DNA of 64,000 nt, taken from positions 21,238,826 through 21,302,825 of the forward strand of contig OZ024866.1 of NCBI GenBank assembly GCA_964017155.1, given 5' to 3'. A model generated the notes under the pieces. The model had not been told where the DNA came from, searched no databases, and worked only from the letters and a program-made list of their open reading frames with translations. This document shows, one piece after another, positions 33,390-43,880 of this stretch; positions within the stretch are counted from its first letter, which is position 1, and every line of letters begins with the position of its first letter. The translations under genes and the position numbers were made by a program. Source of the DNA: Oasisia sp. SBJ-2009 (taxonomy: Eukaryota; Annelida; Polychaeta; Sabellida; Siboglinidae).

Positions 33390-34440
33390 CATCCATAGAC
33401 GTAACATTGCCGCCACTGCACGAACCCATGATCGTCGAAGAGGATTCGACTGTGGACGTCACGCAGCAGTTGCACAAGTACAACAACGAGGACAACGGTT
33501 CAACGTATCAGATAGTAGATGACTCATCCATCAGAAGGAAAAACAAGTTGTACAGCAACTTAGGATTTTCCTACATTGCTAAGACCAGGAATGGTAAGGA
33601 ATTGTCCAGTGTGTGCGAGTGTATGTGTGGATCACAATGAGTGTAGGAGGCTGAGGATATCTTGTAGATAGGGATATAGGGCCTTCAAGATCAGCATGTC
33701 TGTAAGAATGTATGAGGAATAAATATGCTTATTTTGCATTGAAACCGCCGATATGGCGGTATAGTATCCGCAATGCCCGCACCTACTGCAAAGCGACAGT
33801 AAAGCAGGTTGGGGGTTGGGAGTATTTTCACTCCTGGGGTGCATGAGCATAGATCTACACCTTCCTGCCCCCAGTGGTGCAGTCGCAGCCCAGGTCTGCA
33901 AGACCATCAAAGATGAGGCGAATGATAACATTTTCCGGTAATTCAATTCTGTAATAATATTCTTAGCTGCCAGTTACATTTTATGTACAGTGTAATCTGT
34001 TCCACATAAGTAAACCCCAACACTGCGAAGAGTCCAACCGGCCTCACGCTGAGAACTAGAGTAGGTGAGCCAACTTTGACAGTTGTTACAATGGGAAGCG
34101 CTACAATGTTCCGCATTGAAGGTTTTCTAAGAGATATATAGCACACTTCAATGTTAAACGTTGATTAACTAACATAAAGTTCATGTTTTAGTCCAGCTAG
34201 CCGCATCGCGACTGATGTCGTTAGACAACATCTTGGGCCGACGCCGTGTCCCACTCTGCCTGGCATGGACAATCTGTCGCGCAATGGCAATTATGTCAAG
34301 TATGTCCATTTATGTTATACTATCCAAGTGAGTAAAATCACGTTTTTAGCTAAATGACTCGTTATCTAATTATTATTAGCATCTCTTTCAAAGAAGAAAT
34401 GCTCACAAATATCCCTATGCATGGGTCACCGATCTGGACT
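33390..34440 (+). pseudogene. FLYWCH zinc-finger protein (transposase-associated type), multi-exon relic
   Basis: Exon 1 (33390-33593) ends RRKNKLYSNLGFSYIAKTRN with donor G|GTAAGG. Exon 2 (about 33750-33934) gives WRYSIRNARTYCKATVKQVG, then after a shift GVHEHRS and AQVCKTIKDEANDNIF. Exon 3 (34192-34299) gives ASRIATDVVRQHLGPTPCPT and LPGMDNLSRNGNYV. Exon 4 starts near 34380. The first three follow a FLYWCH finger and the helical region common in FLYWCH/MULE proteins of invertebrates. Exons 2 and 3 join in phase through a split Arg codon. Oddities: the 'WrC' zinc ligand is Tyr (WRY), exon 2 has two frame changes, and exon 4's frame is uncertain. Probably decayed. Confidence 0.6.
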
Positions 34441-34604
34441 GGGTAAGTAGAAGGGACAGAGGATTGCCTCGTGTGATTTGTCGCGTACGTAACTACCAGT
34501 TTAGTGTTGCTGTGAGAGGCATAAATTATGCAATTTGATGTGACAACATCCCAACATGTGAACCTTGACCGAGTTTCAAATGTCCATTTGGGCGACTACA
34601 TTTT

Positions 34605-35078
34605 GTGTGAACCCAAAGGACCAGGAGATCACCAGGAAGGTGATTGTTGTTTGAACCCAAAGGACCAAGTGATCACCAGGCTGGTAATTGTTGTGTGAAC
34701 CCAAAGGACCAAGAGATCACCAGGCTGGTAATTGTTGTGTGAACCCAAAGGACCAAGAGATCACCAGGCGGGTGATTGTTGTGTGAACCCAAAGGACCAA
34801 GAGATCACCAGGCCGGTGATTGTTGTGTGAACCCAAAGGACCAGGAGATCACCAGGCGGGTGATTGTTGTGTGAACCCAAAGGACCAAGAGATCACCAGG
34901 CTAGTAATTGTTGTGTGAACCCAAAGGACCAAGAGATCACCAGGCGGGTGATTGTTGTGTGAACCCGAAGGACCAAGAGATCACCAGGCTGGTAATTGTT
35001 GTGTGAACCCAAAGGACCAAGAGATCACCAGGCGGGTGATTGTTGTGTGAACCCAAAGGACCACAAGATCACCAAAAA
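34605..35078. repeat. 44-bp minisatellite, 11 copies
   Basis: GTGTGAACCCAAAGGACCAA recurs at 34605, 34649, 34693, 34737, 34781, 34825, 34869, 34913, 34957, 35001 and 35045, an exact 44-bp period. Variation is concentrated in the CAGGCGGGTGA / CAGGCTGGTAA segment, and these two variant types alternate irregularly. It lies just downstream of the FLYWCH relic. Confidence 0.95.
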
Positions 35079-36224
35079 GTTGACATCAATGTGTCAACCA
35101 AAAATGTGTTACAACTTAATCTTCTCCGTGTCCACTGTCACATAGGGCAGAAACAAGGGTCCTCCAAGTTGCCCTGTCTGCAGCAACTCAAATGTAGTTT
35201 TCAAAAATGTGTGACTAGCAAATATTTGATCCTGCATAAAGCCCAGGGGTGGATATATTTTATAACTTAGTTTATAAATCAAAAACATATGTTCAACAAT
35301 AATATACATTACTTATTATCATACACATAAACTGTTTAATTCAAACATATTCAATGTTTCATGTCAGTTACACTTGGAGTAGAAAGATGACATGTATCAA
35401 AGTGTTTTGGGGTTTCCTCTTTTCTGCAACATTAGTCACATTAATAGATCCTATTAACGCTAATTATGTTTTGAGATTTATGTTCTTTTTATTATTGTTT
35501 TAAAGCACTATCCAAATTATGAAATATTTACGTTCTTCTGAACCACAGATGCAATTTTGCACTCAAGCCTTAAATATAACTACAAAAGTACTAGAGTTTC
35601 TGGGCTGCAGATATGAAGAAACTGCGTCGTCAGCATGTGTTTCAGTGTGGCAGTACATAGTGCAGTGGCTCGTGTACAGCTCAAGATGTGACCAAGGAGT
35701 TGTCCGTCCCCAGCTGTCCCACAGGTGTGTGTTCAACCTGGCGGTCAGCGAGTGTCCAAAGAGTAACACCCGGCTGATAGTCAACAATGCTGACATCAAC
35801 CAGTTGCCGAAAGAATACTGGCAAGTGGCCAAACTATTCATCAATTGGTGACAGGACGTGGCCAGTGTATTATCATCAAACACCGATGCGTCAGGCATAC
35901 TCAAGTCAATTCAATTTATTTTACAACATAAAAAACCAAGCAAGTCAAATACTAAGTCACACGGTACGAATCAAATACAATTAAGAAATATGTTTTGAAA
36001 AGGAGTAGACATGAAGTGAAACATTCAATCTGGTTCAGAACTGCAAGCGCTTTGCAAACATCATCGACTCAACAAAAACCGATGCAAAGGCAGGGCATGC
36101 ACACACTCACGATACATTATTTGACAACATTATTGCTCAAAAACAGCATTTTTTCCAATTCCCTATTTTTTTCATCTAATTTTGCATAGACAAACTTAGG
36201 GTACTGCCACTTCGTTCGAGCCAA
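35079..36224. other. unassigned; one open frame of 110 codons
   Basis: Plus-strand 35519-35851 is open and protein-like (CVFNLAVSECPKSNTRLIVN), but I recognise no family and it also overlaps a minus-strand open stretch. It could be a further exon of a mobile gene. The rest is AT-rich. Confidence 0.3.
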
Positions 36225-36545
36225 CGTCTGATGATGAAATACAAAAGATTGACACAGATGATTTTGACACAACACCCAATGGTGATGAAAGAGCAGATAT
36301 AGCGACTAGCTGGGCTAGTCTAGATAACTGATGGAAGAGAGCTACCTGAGTCGGCAGACTCCAGTGATGTGGTGGATGATCTGACCATCTTCTTAACTAC
36401 CAATGATGACACAAGACCCATCACTGCGACTTGCTGGGCTAGCTAGATGGCCGGCAAGGATGTTCTTGAGTCGGCAGACACAAGCGTCGACACTGTGTTA
36501 GATGATCCAACTGAGGGACCACAATAGTGAGTCCCTATGACGGTG
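36225..36545 (+). mobile_element. fragment of R2-type element linker region (copy F)
   Basis: Nearly the same sequence as 47515-47740 (shared GATTTTGACACAAC, GGAAGAGAGCTACCTGAGTC, GATGACACAAGACCCATCAC). It encodes the same Ser-Trp-Ala-Ser repeats (TSWASL) seen in the linker of copy B (SWASMADD). Stops and a 4-base insertion break the frame here. Assignment to the R2-type linker is inference from the SWAS motif and the neighbour at 47.4 kb. Confidence 0.5.
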
Positions 36546-37220
36546 AACTGTGTGTAGTGTAATTGTTGCTATTATTATTTAAAAAAATTATATTTACTAA
36601 ATTAATATTTATTACTATCAAGTATCACACGTATACATTCATTTATCAGTGTTATTATGGAATTATTTGCTTGGTTGGTTATTATGTTTTAATGACTAAA
36701 TATGTAATTTATGTGTTTATTTCTTACTTTGTAAAACTGTAAATTATTGAATACTGTGTTCATTTTATTGTTTATATATAAAATATATATATGAAATAAA
36801 ATGTACTATTCTTAACAATACTGCCACTACAATCATCTTTAGTCAGAAATATCAGATGAGCAAAGGATGTTTGCAAACGTGCAACAACGTTATTTGTTTA
36901 AAATTAAAATGAGGCGAATGGTTTTTTGGGATAAACTTTTATAGCAATCGCAGATTACGTGATTTCACTGCGCCATAATCCGTGATGGCAACGTAAATAA
37001 CCTTAACATTTCAATATTATGCTGGACACAATTTAAAAAACTGTTCGCAATGATCACCACAGTCAAGGCAGAAACCAAGTGGCCCAGTAAAAATATAAAT
37101 GCTCTGAAAACTGTCAGTGATAGTGTCAGTGTGTTGTACATAATAACATAACAGTTGAACGAACTTATCTTTTAACGTTTTTGAAACCCTTCCATAACAT
37201 ATGCAATATATTTTGTATTT
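36546..37220. other. AT-rich intergenic DNA
   Basis: No gene or repeat recognised. (TA)n near 36773-36792. Confidence 0.4.
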
Positions 37221-37221
37221 T

Positions 37222-37505
37222 TAGCTGGAAGAGAGATGTGGACGTCATCTGCCTGGTTCACACAGGAAAGACACAGAAACTGCAGCAACAAATGAACACT
37301 GTAGTTCCCACGCATAGCATCGTCTTCACGAGGGAAGATGGAGAAAACAACGGTATGCCCTTCCTAGATACCAAGTTCACCAGAAAGGAAGATGGAAGCG
37401 TGAAGTCCACAGTGTACAGAAAGAAGACGCACATTGACCAGTACCTGAACTTTGCATCCCACCACCCCAAACATCAGAAGCTAGGAGTTGTCATGAACAG
37501 GTGTG
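37222..37505 (+). pseudogene. Penelope-like element, reverse transcriptase fragment
   Basis: Reads WKRDVDVICLVHTGKTQKLQ, then IVFTREDGENNGMPFLDTKF and VYRKKTHIDQYLNFASHHPK. This is the Penelope RT stretch from the catalytic YVDD box (here degenerated to DVDV) through 'FLDT' to 'YRK.TH.D.YL.F.S.HP'. Intact frame but only ~95 codons, with no GIY-YIG endonuclease. Followed directly by RTE-like sequence, so it is truncated on both sides. Confidence 0.8.
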
Positions 37506-37514
37506 AGATGATAT

Positions 37515-37665
37515 TAATGGCCTTATGGATGGTGGTAAATCACCTGGAATTAAAGGTATACATAACAGCTGATATGTTGAATGAGGCAGATGAAATGACA
37601 ATTGAAGCCTACATGTATAAAGTTATGTAATGAAGTTTGGAAACCAGGAACTTGGCCTTCTGCAT
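37515..37665 (+). pseudogene. RTE-type LINE RT fragment
   Basis: In shifting frames: GLMDGGKSPGI, then ITADMLNEADEMTIEA, then KLCNEVWKPGTWP. These are the 'GKSPG-D', 'E-L-K' and 'LCN-IW-G-WP' anchors of the N-terminal RT region of RTE elements. At least two frame breaks. It is joined to a Rex/CR1-like fragment on its 3' side. Confidence 0.6.
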
Positions 37666-37666
37666 C

Positions 37667-38600
37667 TTGTCAGTCTGTTGTCTGATGACGAAACTGATCA
37701 CAGTTCTAAGAGACATAGATCACTTTGTGTCATGGTGTGTGGCCAACTGCCTTGAGTTAAATGTTGTCAAAACCAAGGAGCTTGTAAAAGACTACCAATC
37801 AGGTGTACATCACTCCACCCCTGTCAACATCAATGGGCAACACATAGAAATTGTGCATTCCTATCAATATCTGGGTACAACAATCGATGACAAACTAAGA
37901 TTGGATGATAATACAATGAATCTATATAAGAAAGGTGAGCAAAGATTGTACTCCCTGAGAAAACTCAATGCCTTGCACATAGACAGAAACATTTTATTTG
38001 TGTTCCACGATTCATTTGTAAAAAGTGTTATGACATTTGGTCTTTTTTGCTGGTGAGGAAATCTCTCAGTCAAAAACAGAGAAAAACTAAACAGAATATA
38101 CACAATTTCTTGCAAAATCACTATGTGCTATACACCTAATTCAAGTCTGGAGCAATTGTACAAGTCATGAACACTGCAAATGGCAATCTGACCCTACCCA
38201 CTTCTTACACGACTATTATGACCTTCTCCCCTCTTGAAGGAGGTACAGAATGCCAACAGTAAAAACCCAGTGAACCCTTAAATCCTTCATTCCGTCCTCC
38301 AAGTATCTGAATCAGCCATCACAAAAATTAATCGTTGACCTATCACAGTCTCTAATGGTGCCAATGCAATATTGTTTTATCATTTTAATTAATTAATTAA
38401 TTTATTTATTCTATTATAATATTGTCTTATTGTTTTAGCATATATATTTATATTTTTAGCTATAGTTTAGATATTTACATGCTTGATTTTACTGTATACA
38501 TGCATTACTATGTGACTTAAATACTTTTTTCATTCAACCTCCAAAGTGTAAAATGTATTTCCACTCTATGATTGGACAATAAAGTTATTATTATACAATT
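37667..38600 (+). mobile_element. Rex/CR1-group LINE, RT thumb and 3' end
   Basis: Encodes HFVSWCVANCLELNVVKTKE, YQYLGTTIDDKLRLDDNT and EQRLYSLRKLNALHIDRNIL. TGA follows the conserved Trp (near 38055), but similarity continues (GNLSVKNREKLNRIY). The 3' end has a YRMPTVKT/SFIPSS-type remnant and closes with GGACAATAAAGTTATTATTA. A minus-strand relative of this 3' end lies at 52250-52560. Confidence 0.75.
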
Positions 38601-38639
38601 ATCATCCCTCTCCCAAAGAAAGGAAACTTGAAATTTCCT

Positions 38640-39035
38640 CTATGAATGTGAAATGTGGACAGTTAACAATGAAACAGAAAAGCGCATCAATGCCTTTGAG
38701 ATGAACTGCATGCGGAGAATGTTCCAGGTTCATTACTCCTCACACACCACAAAGAAACAAGCACGTGAAATGATGGAGAGACATATCGGCAAGCAAGAAC
38801 AGCTGCTGACAATAGTAAAAAGAAGTTGCAGTGATTTGGTCATGTGATCAGATGGAAGGGGAGTTTGGCTAACACCACCCAGCAAGGAGGAACTGATGGG
38901 TCAAGAAGAAGACAAAGACCAACAAGGTCGTGGATCAACAATGGCAAAGAATGGACTGGGTTCAGCTTTAATCAACTTATTAGAACAGCCAATGATAGAG
39001 AAGTGTGGAAAACCTGTGCATAAGGATACATCATT
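38640..39035 (+). pseudogene. RTE-type LINE, 3' coding tail
   Basis: Reads YECEMWTVNNETEKRINAFE, MNCMRRMFQVHYSSHTTKKQ and QLLTIVKRS. After a shift near 38836 it continues FGHVIRWKGSLANTTQQGGT, RPTRSWINNGKEWTGFSF and ANDREVWKTCA then stop. This is the classic RTE pol C-terminus, parallel to the minus-strand tail at 5100-5533. 5'-truncated. Confidence 0.85.
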
Positions 39036-39128
39036 CTGTCGCACCTACGGCCCCTAAGTGGTGGGACATAGACTTATGGAATGACAAATAAGTAAGGGTA
39101 TTAAACGGTGGCAGTAACTATGATTCTT

Positions 39129-39188
39129 CAGGTTGGGAATGGCAGAACTACCTCCATATGGTCCAACCCTCCCGGGTCGCAGTTGTTG
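39129..39188 (+). mobile_element. R2-type element 5' end (copy G), upstream of the 38-bp array
   Basis: GGTTGGGAATGGCAGAACTA then CCTCCATATGGTCCAACC matches the 5' ends of copies B (27699) and D (43155), with a few substitutions. Family similarity stops where the 38-bp array begins. It resumes only as an internal ORF fragment after the array at 43006. Confidence 0.7.
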
Positions 39189-42100
39189 TCAGGTGGAGGC
39201 CAGACTGTCCATGGTGGGGTGTGTTGTCAGGTGGAGGCCAGACTGTCCATGGTGGGATGTGTTGTCAGGTGGCGGCCAGACTGTCCATGGTGGGGTGTGT
39301 TGTCAGGTGGAGGCCAGACTGTCCATGGTGGGGTGTGTTGTCAGGTGGAGGCCAGACTGTCCATGGTGGGGTGTGTTGTCAGGTGGAGGCCAGACTGTCC
39401 ATGGTGGGGTGTGTTGTCAGGTGGAGGCCAGACTGTCCATGGTGGGGTGTGTTGTTATGTGGAGGCCAGACTGTCCATGGTGGGGTGTGTTGTCAGGTGG
39501 AGGCCAGACTGTCCATGGTGGGTGTGTTGTTATGTGTGGAGGCCAGACTGTCCATGGTGGGATGTGTTGTCAGGTGGAGGCTAGACTGTCCATGGTGAGG
39601 TGTGTTGTCAGGTGGAGGCCAGACTGTCCATGGTGGGGTGTGTTGTCAGGTGGAGGCCAGACTGTCCATGGTAGGGTGTGTTGTCAGGTGGAGGCCAGAC
39701 TGTCCATGGTGGCGTGTGTTGTCAGATGGAGGCCAGACTGTCCATGGTAGGGTGTGTTGTCAGGTGGAGGCTAGACTGTCCATGGTGGGGTGTGTTGTCA
39801 GGTGGAGGCCAGACTGTCCATGGTGGGGTGTGTTGTTATGTGGACGCCAGACTGTCCATGGTGGGGTGTGTTGCCAGACTGTCCATGGTGGGGTGTGTTG
39901 TCAGATGGAGGCCAGACTGTCCATGGTGGGGTGTGTTGCCAGACTGTCCATGGTGGGATGTGTTGTCAGGTGGAGGACAGACTGTCCATGGTGGGATGTG
40001 TTGTCAGGTGGAGGCCAGACTGTCCATGGGGGGGGGGGGGGTGTTGTCAGGTGGAGGCCAGACTGTCCATGGTGAGGTGTGTTGTCAGGTGGAGGCCAGA
40101 CTGTCCATGGTGGGGTGTGTTGTCAGGTGGAGGCCAGACTGTCCATGGGGCGGGTGTTGTCAGGTGGAGGCCAGACTGTCCATGGTGGGGTGTGTTGTCA
40201 GGTGGAGGCCAGACTGTCCATGGTGGGGTGTGTTGTCAGGTGGAGGCCAGACTGTCCATGGCGGGGTGTGTTGTCAGGTGGAGACCAGACTGTCCATGGT
40301 GGGGTGTGTTGTCAGGTGGAGGCCAGACTGTCCATGGTGGGGTGTGTTGTCAGGTGGAGGCCAGATTGTCCATGGTGGGGTGTGTTGTCAGGTGGAGGCC
40401 AGACTGTCCATGGTGGGATGTGTTGTCAGGTGGAGGCTAGACTGTCCATGGTGAGGTGTGTTGTCAGGTGGAGGCCAGACTGTCCATGGTGGGGTGTGTT
40501 GTCAGGTGGAGGTCAGACTGTCCATGGTGGGGTGTGTTGTCAGGTGGAGGCCAGACTGTCCATGGTGGCGTGTGTTGTCAGATGGAGGCCAGACTGTCCA
40601 TGGTAGGGTGTGTTGTCAGGTGGAGGCTAGACTGTCTATGGTGGGGTGTGTTGTCAGGTGGAGGCCAGACTGTCCATGGTGGGGTGTGTTGTTATGTGGA
40701 GGCCAGACTGTCCATGGTGGGGTGTGTTGCCAGACTGTCCATGGTGGGGTGTGTTGTCAGGTGGAGGCCAGACTGTCCATGGTAGGGTGTGTTGCCAGAC
40801 TGTCCATGGTGGGATGTGTTGTCAGGTGGAGGACAGACTGTCCATGGTGGGGTATGTTGTCAGGTGGAGGCCAGACTGTCCATGGGGGGGGGGGGTGTTG
40901 TCAGGTGGAGGCCAGACTGTCCATGGGGGGGGGGTGTTGTCAGGTGGAGGCCAGACTGTCTATGGTGGGGTGTGTTGTCAGGTGGAGGCCAGACTGTCCA
41001 TGGTGGGGTGTGTTGTCAGGTGGAGGCCAGACTGTCCATGGTGGGGTGTGTTGTCAGGTGGAGGCCAGACTGTCCATGGTGGGGTGTGTTGTCAGGTGGA
41101 GGCCAGACTGTCCATGGTGGGGTGTGTTGTCAGGTGGAGGCCAGACTGTCCATGGTGGGGTGTGTTGTCAGGTGGAGGCCAGACTATCCATGTTAGGGTG
41201 TGTTGTCAGGTGGAGGCCAGACTGTCCATGGTGGCGTGTGTTGTCAGATGGAGGCCAGACTGTCCATGGTAGGGTGTGTTGTCAGGTGGAGGCTAGACTG
41301 TCCATGGTGGGGTGTGTTGTCAGGTGGAGGCCAGACTGTCCATGGTGGGGTGTGTTGTTATGTGGAGGCCAGACTGTCCATGGTGGGGTGTGTTGCCAGA
41401 CTGTCCATGGTGGGGTGTGTTGTCAGATGGAGGCCAGACTGTCCATGGTGGGGTGTGTTGCCAGACTGTCCATGGTGGGATGTGTTGTCAGGTGGAGGCC
41501 AGACTGTCCATGGTGGGGTGTGTTGCCAGACTGTCCATGGTGGGATGTGTTGTCAGGTGGAGGACAGACTGTCCATGGTGGGGTGTGTTGTCAGGTGGAG
41601 GCCAGACTGTCCATGGTGGGTGTGTTGTTATGTGGAGGCCAGACTGTCCATGGTGGGGTGTGTTGTCAGGTGGAGGCCAGACTGTCCATGGCGGGGTGTG
41701 TTGTCAGGTGGAGGCCAGACTGTCCATGGTGGGGTGTGTTGTCAGGTGGAGGCCAGACTGTCCATGGTGGGGTGTGTTGTCAGGTGGAGGCCAGACTGTC
41801 CATGGTGGGGTGTGTTGTCAGGTGGAGGCCAGACTGTCCATGGTGGGGTGTGTTGTCAGGTGGAGGCCAGACTGTCCATGGTGGGGTGTGTTGTCAGGTG
41901 GAGGCCAGACTGTCCATGGTGGGGTGTGTTGTCAGGTGGAGGCCAGACTGTCCATGGTGGGGTGTGTTGTCAGGTGGAGGCCAGACTGTCCATGGTGGGG
42001 TGTGTTGTCAGGTGGAGGCCAGACTGTCCATGGTGGGGTGTGTTGTCAGGTGGAGACCAGACTGTCCATGGTGGGGTGTGTTGTCAGGTGGAGGCCAGAC

Positions 42101-42975
42101 TGTCCATGGGGGGGGGGTGTGTGTTGTCAGGTGGCGGCCAGACTGTCCATGGTGGGGTGTGTTGTTATGCGGAGGCCAGACTGTCCATGGTGGGGTGTGT
42201 TGTCAGGTGGAGGCCAGACTGTCCATGGTGGGGTGTGTTGTCAGGTGGAGGCCAGACTGTCCATGGTGGGGTGTGTTGTCAGGTGGAGGCCAGACTGTCC
42301 ATGGTGGGGTGTGTTGTCAGGTGGAGGCCAGACTGTCCATGGTGGGGTGTGTTGTCAGGTGGAGGCCAGACTGTCCATGGTGGGGTGTGTTGTCAGGTGG
42401 AGGCCAGACTGTCCATGGTGGGGTGTGTTGTCAGGTGGAGGCCAGACTGTCCATGGTGGGGTGTGTTGTCAGGTGGAGGCCAGACTGTCCATGGTGGGGT
42501 GTGTTGTCAGGTGGAGGCCAGACTGTCCATGGTGGGGTGTGTTGTCAGGTGGAGACCAGACTGTCCATGGTGGGGTGTGTTGTCAGGTGGAGGCCAGACT
42601 GTCCATGGGGGGGGGGGGTGTGTGTTGTCAGGTGGAGGCCAGACTGTCCATGGTGGGGTGTGTTGTCAGGTGGAGGCCAGACTGTCCATGGTGGGTGTGT
42701 TGTCAGGTGGAGGCCAGACTGTCCATGGTGGGGTGTGTTGTCAGGTGGAGGCCAGACTGTCCATGGTGGGGTGTGTTGTCAGGTGGAGGCCAGACTGTCC
42801 ATGGTGGGTGTGTTGTTAGGTGGAGGCCACAGTGTCCATGGTGGGGTGTGTTGTCAGGTGGAGGCCAGACTGTCCATGGTGGGGTGTGTTGTCAGGTGGA
42901 GGCCAGACTGTTCATGGTGGGGTGTGTTGTCAGGTGGAGGCCAGGCTGTACATGGGGGGGGGGTGTGGACTTAAG
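39185..42975. repeat. 38-bp G-rich minisatellite, about 100 copies
   Basis: The consensus unit has the two halves GGTGGAGGCCAGACTGTCCA and TGGTGGGGTGTGTTGTCA. Most copies differ by 0-2 bases. Recurrent variants: a 27-bp unit lacking TCAGGTGGAGG (near 39870, 39940, 40728, 40790, 41394, 41460, 41524), a CAG-to-TAT change (GTTATGTGGAGG), GGCTAGACT, and units with the central GGTGGGGTG replaced by a 7-13-base G run (40029, 40885, 40925, 42109, 42607, 42953). Blocks with the same variant order recur (near 39560-40080, 40420-40900, 41190-41600), showing higher-order duplication. Because 38 is not a multiple of 3 and the unit has no plus-strand stop, all three plus frames stay open for long distances. 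I do not consider this coding. Confidence 0.97.
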
Positions 42976-43002
42976 CATGCAGCTGAGTCTCTTATTCCCT
43001 TA

Positions 43003-43050
43003 GAACCCTCGAGGCCATCAAGGGGATGAGGCGACTGCCCAAATACAAGT
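43003..43050 (+). mobile_element. R2-type ORF fragment just after the array (copy G continued)
   Basis: Encodes TLEAIKGMRRLPKYK, the end of the second Myb-like repeat. It is nearly identical in protein to TLEAIKGMRRLPKYKALLE in copy D (44010-44055). With the 5' end at 39129 it brackets the 38-bp array. Confidence 0.75.
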
Positions 43051-43276
43051 GCCCAGCACTTTGAAAAGAAGGAATCTGTCCTCCCACCTCTGTGATGGAC
43101 CGGCCTCCCCCTCGGTGGGGAGTGCAGGCTTGGACAATGTGTCCATAGTGGAGGGCTGGGATGGCAGAACTACTTCCACGTAGTCCAACCTGGGCACTAG
43201 TCGTAAAAGACTAGTGGCTAAGCGTTCTGTCCCTCTACGTTGGGCGGGGTTCCCTGCGTAGTTGTAATAAGGTGCG

Positions 43277-43878
43277 ATGTCGGATCGTAACGCGAGAAAG
43301 TCAGATGCCACTGCGTCGGATAGCACCGAAAGCAGAGTTCAAGGTGGTGATGGTGTGGAGGTGGCCGAGACGGCAGGGGCGGCTCCCGGCGAGACGGACT
43401 CGTACAGTTCGTGTGGCGTGTGCGGGTTGAAATTCCCCACACGGAGAGGTGCATCGCAACATGAGCGTCAGGTCCAACAAGAGTGGTTCCACGGAGTAAG
43501 ACTACACCTGGTATCGAAGTCCGGGTGGTCTGAGGACGAGATGGTGCTCGTAGCTCAAGCGGAGAATCGGCTGGTGGCGGCTGGAAGACAGTTCTGCGGC
43601 AATATGGCAGCCAACATCAGGGTAAACGCAGATCTTTGTAAAGCGTTCCCCACAGATCAGCCGATGCAATAAAAGGCCTGAGATGACAGGCCAAATACCG
43701 GGTACTAAGAGACAGACTGTCGTTGGATGGGCCACCGGCCGAGGACCCAATCGACTACGAGCGACCATGGCAGGCTCGTCTGGGAATGGTGGCAGGCGGC
43801 TTACCTCCACCTCCCAACGAGGCCGAAATGAGAGAGAGGGCCAGGCAGATGCCTGCGCCAATTGACAGAACGGGCCGA
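43277..43878 (+). pseudogene. copy D ORF: C2H2 finger, first Myb-like repeat and basic region
   Basis: ATG at 43277. The finger CGVCGLKFPTRRGASQHERQ has C-x2-C-x12-H; the canonical second His at +5 is Gln, with a later His in EWFHG. The Myb-like segment SGWSEDEMVLVAQAENRL runs to FPT. A one-base shift near 43655 leads to SADAIKGLR, a TGA, QAKYRVLRDRLSLDGPPAED, PWQARLGMVAGGLPPPPNEA, and a TGA after RTGRN. Confidence 0.8.
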
Positions 43879-43880
43879 AA

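Noticed and set aside
34605..35078. CRISPR-like array of 44-bp units
   Set aside because: Continuous tandem repeat without distinct spacers, in eukaryotic DNA.
39185..42975. CRISPR-like array
   Set aside because: There are no unique spacers between repeats; units are directly adjacent and the context is eukaryotic.
39108..43029. Very long plus-strand open frames (up to 838 codons) as a real repetitive protein
   Set aside because: The frames are open because the 38-bp unit lacks plus-strand stops. All three frames are equally open and unit variation includes frame-changing deletions (27-bp units), so coding selection is not supported.
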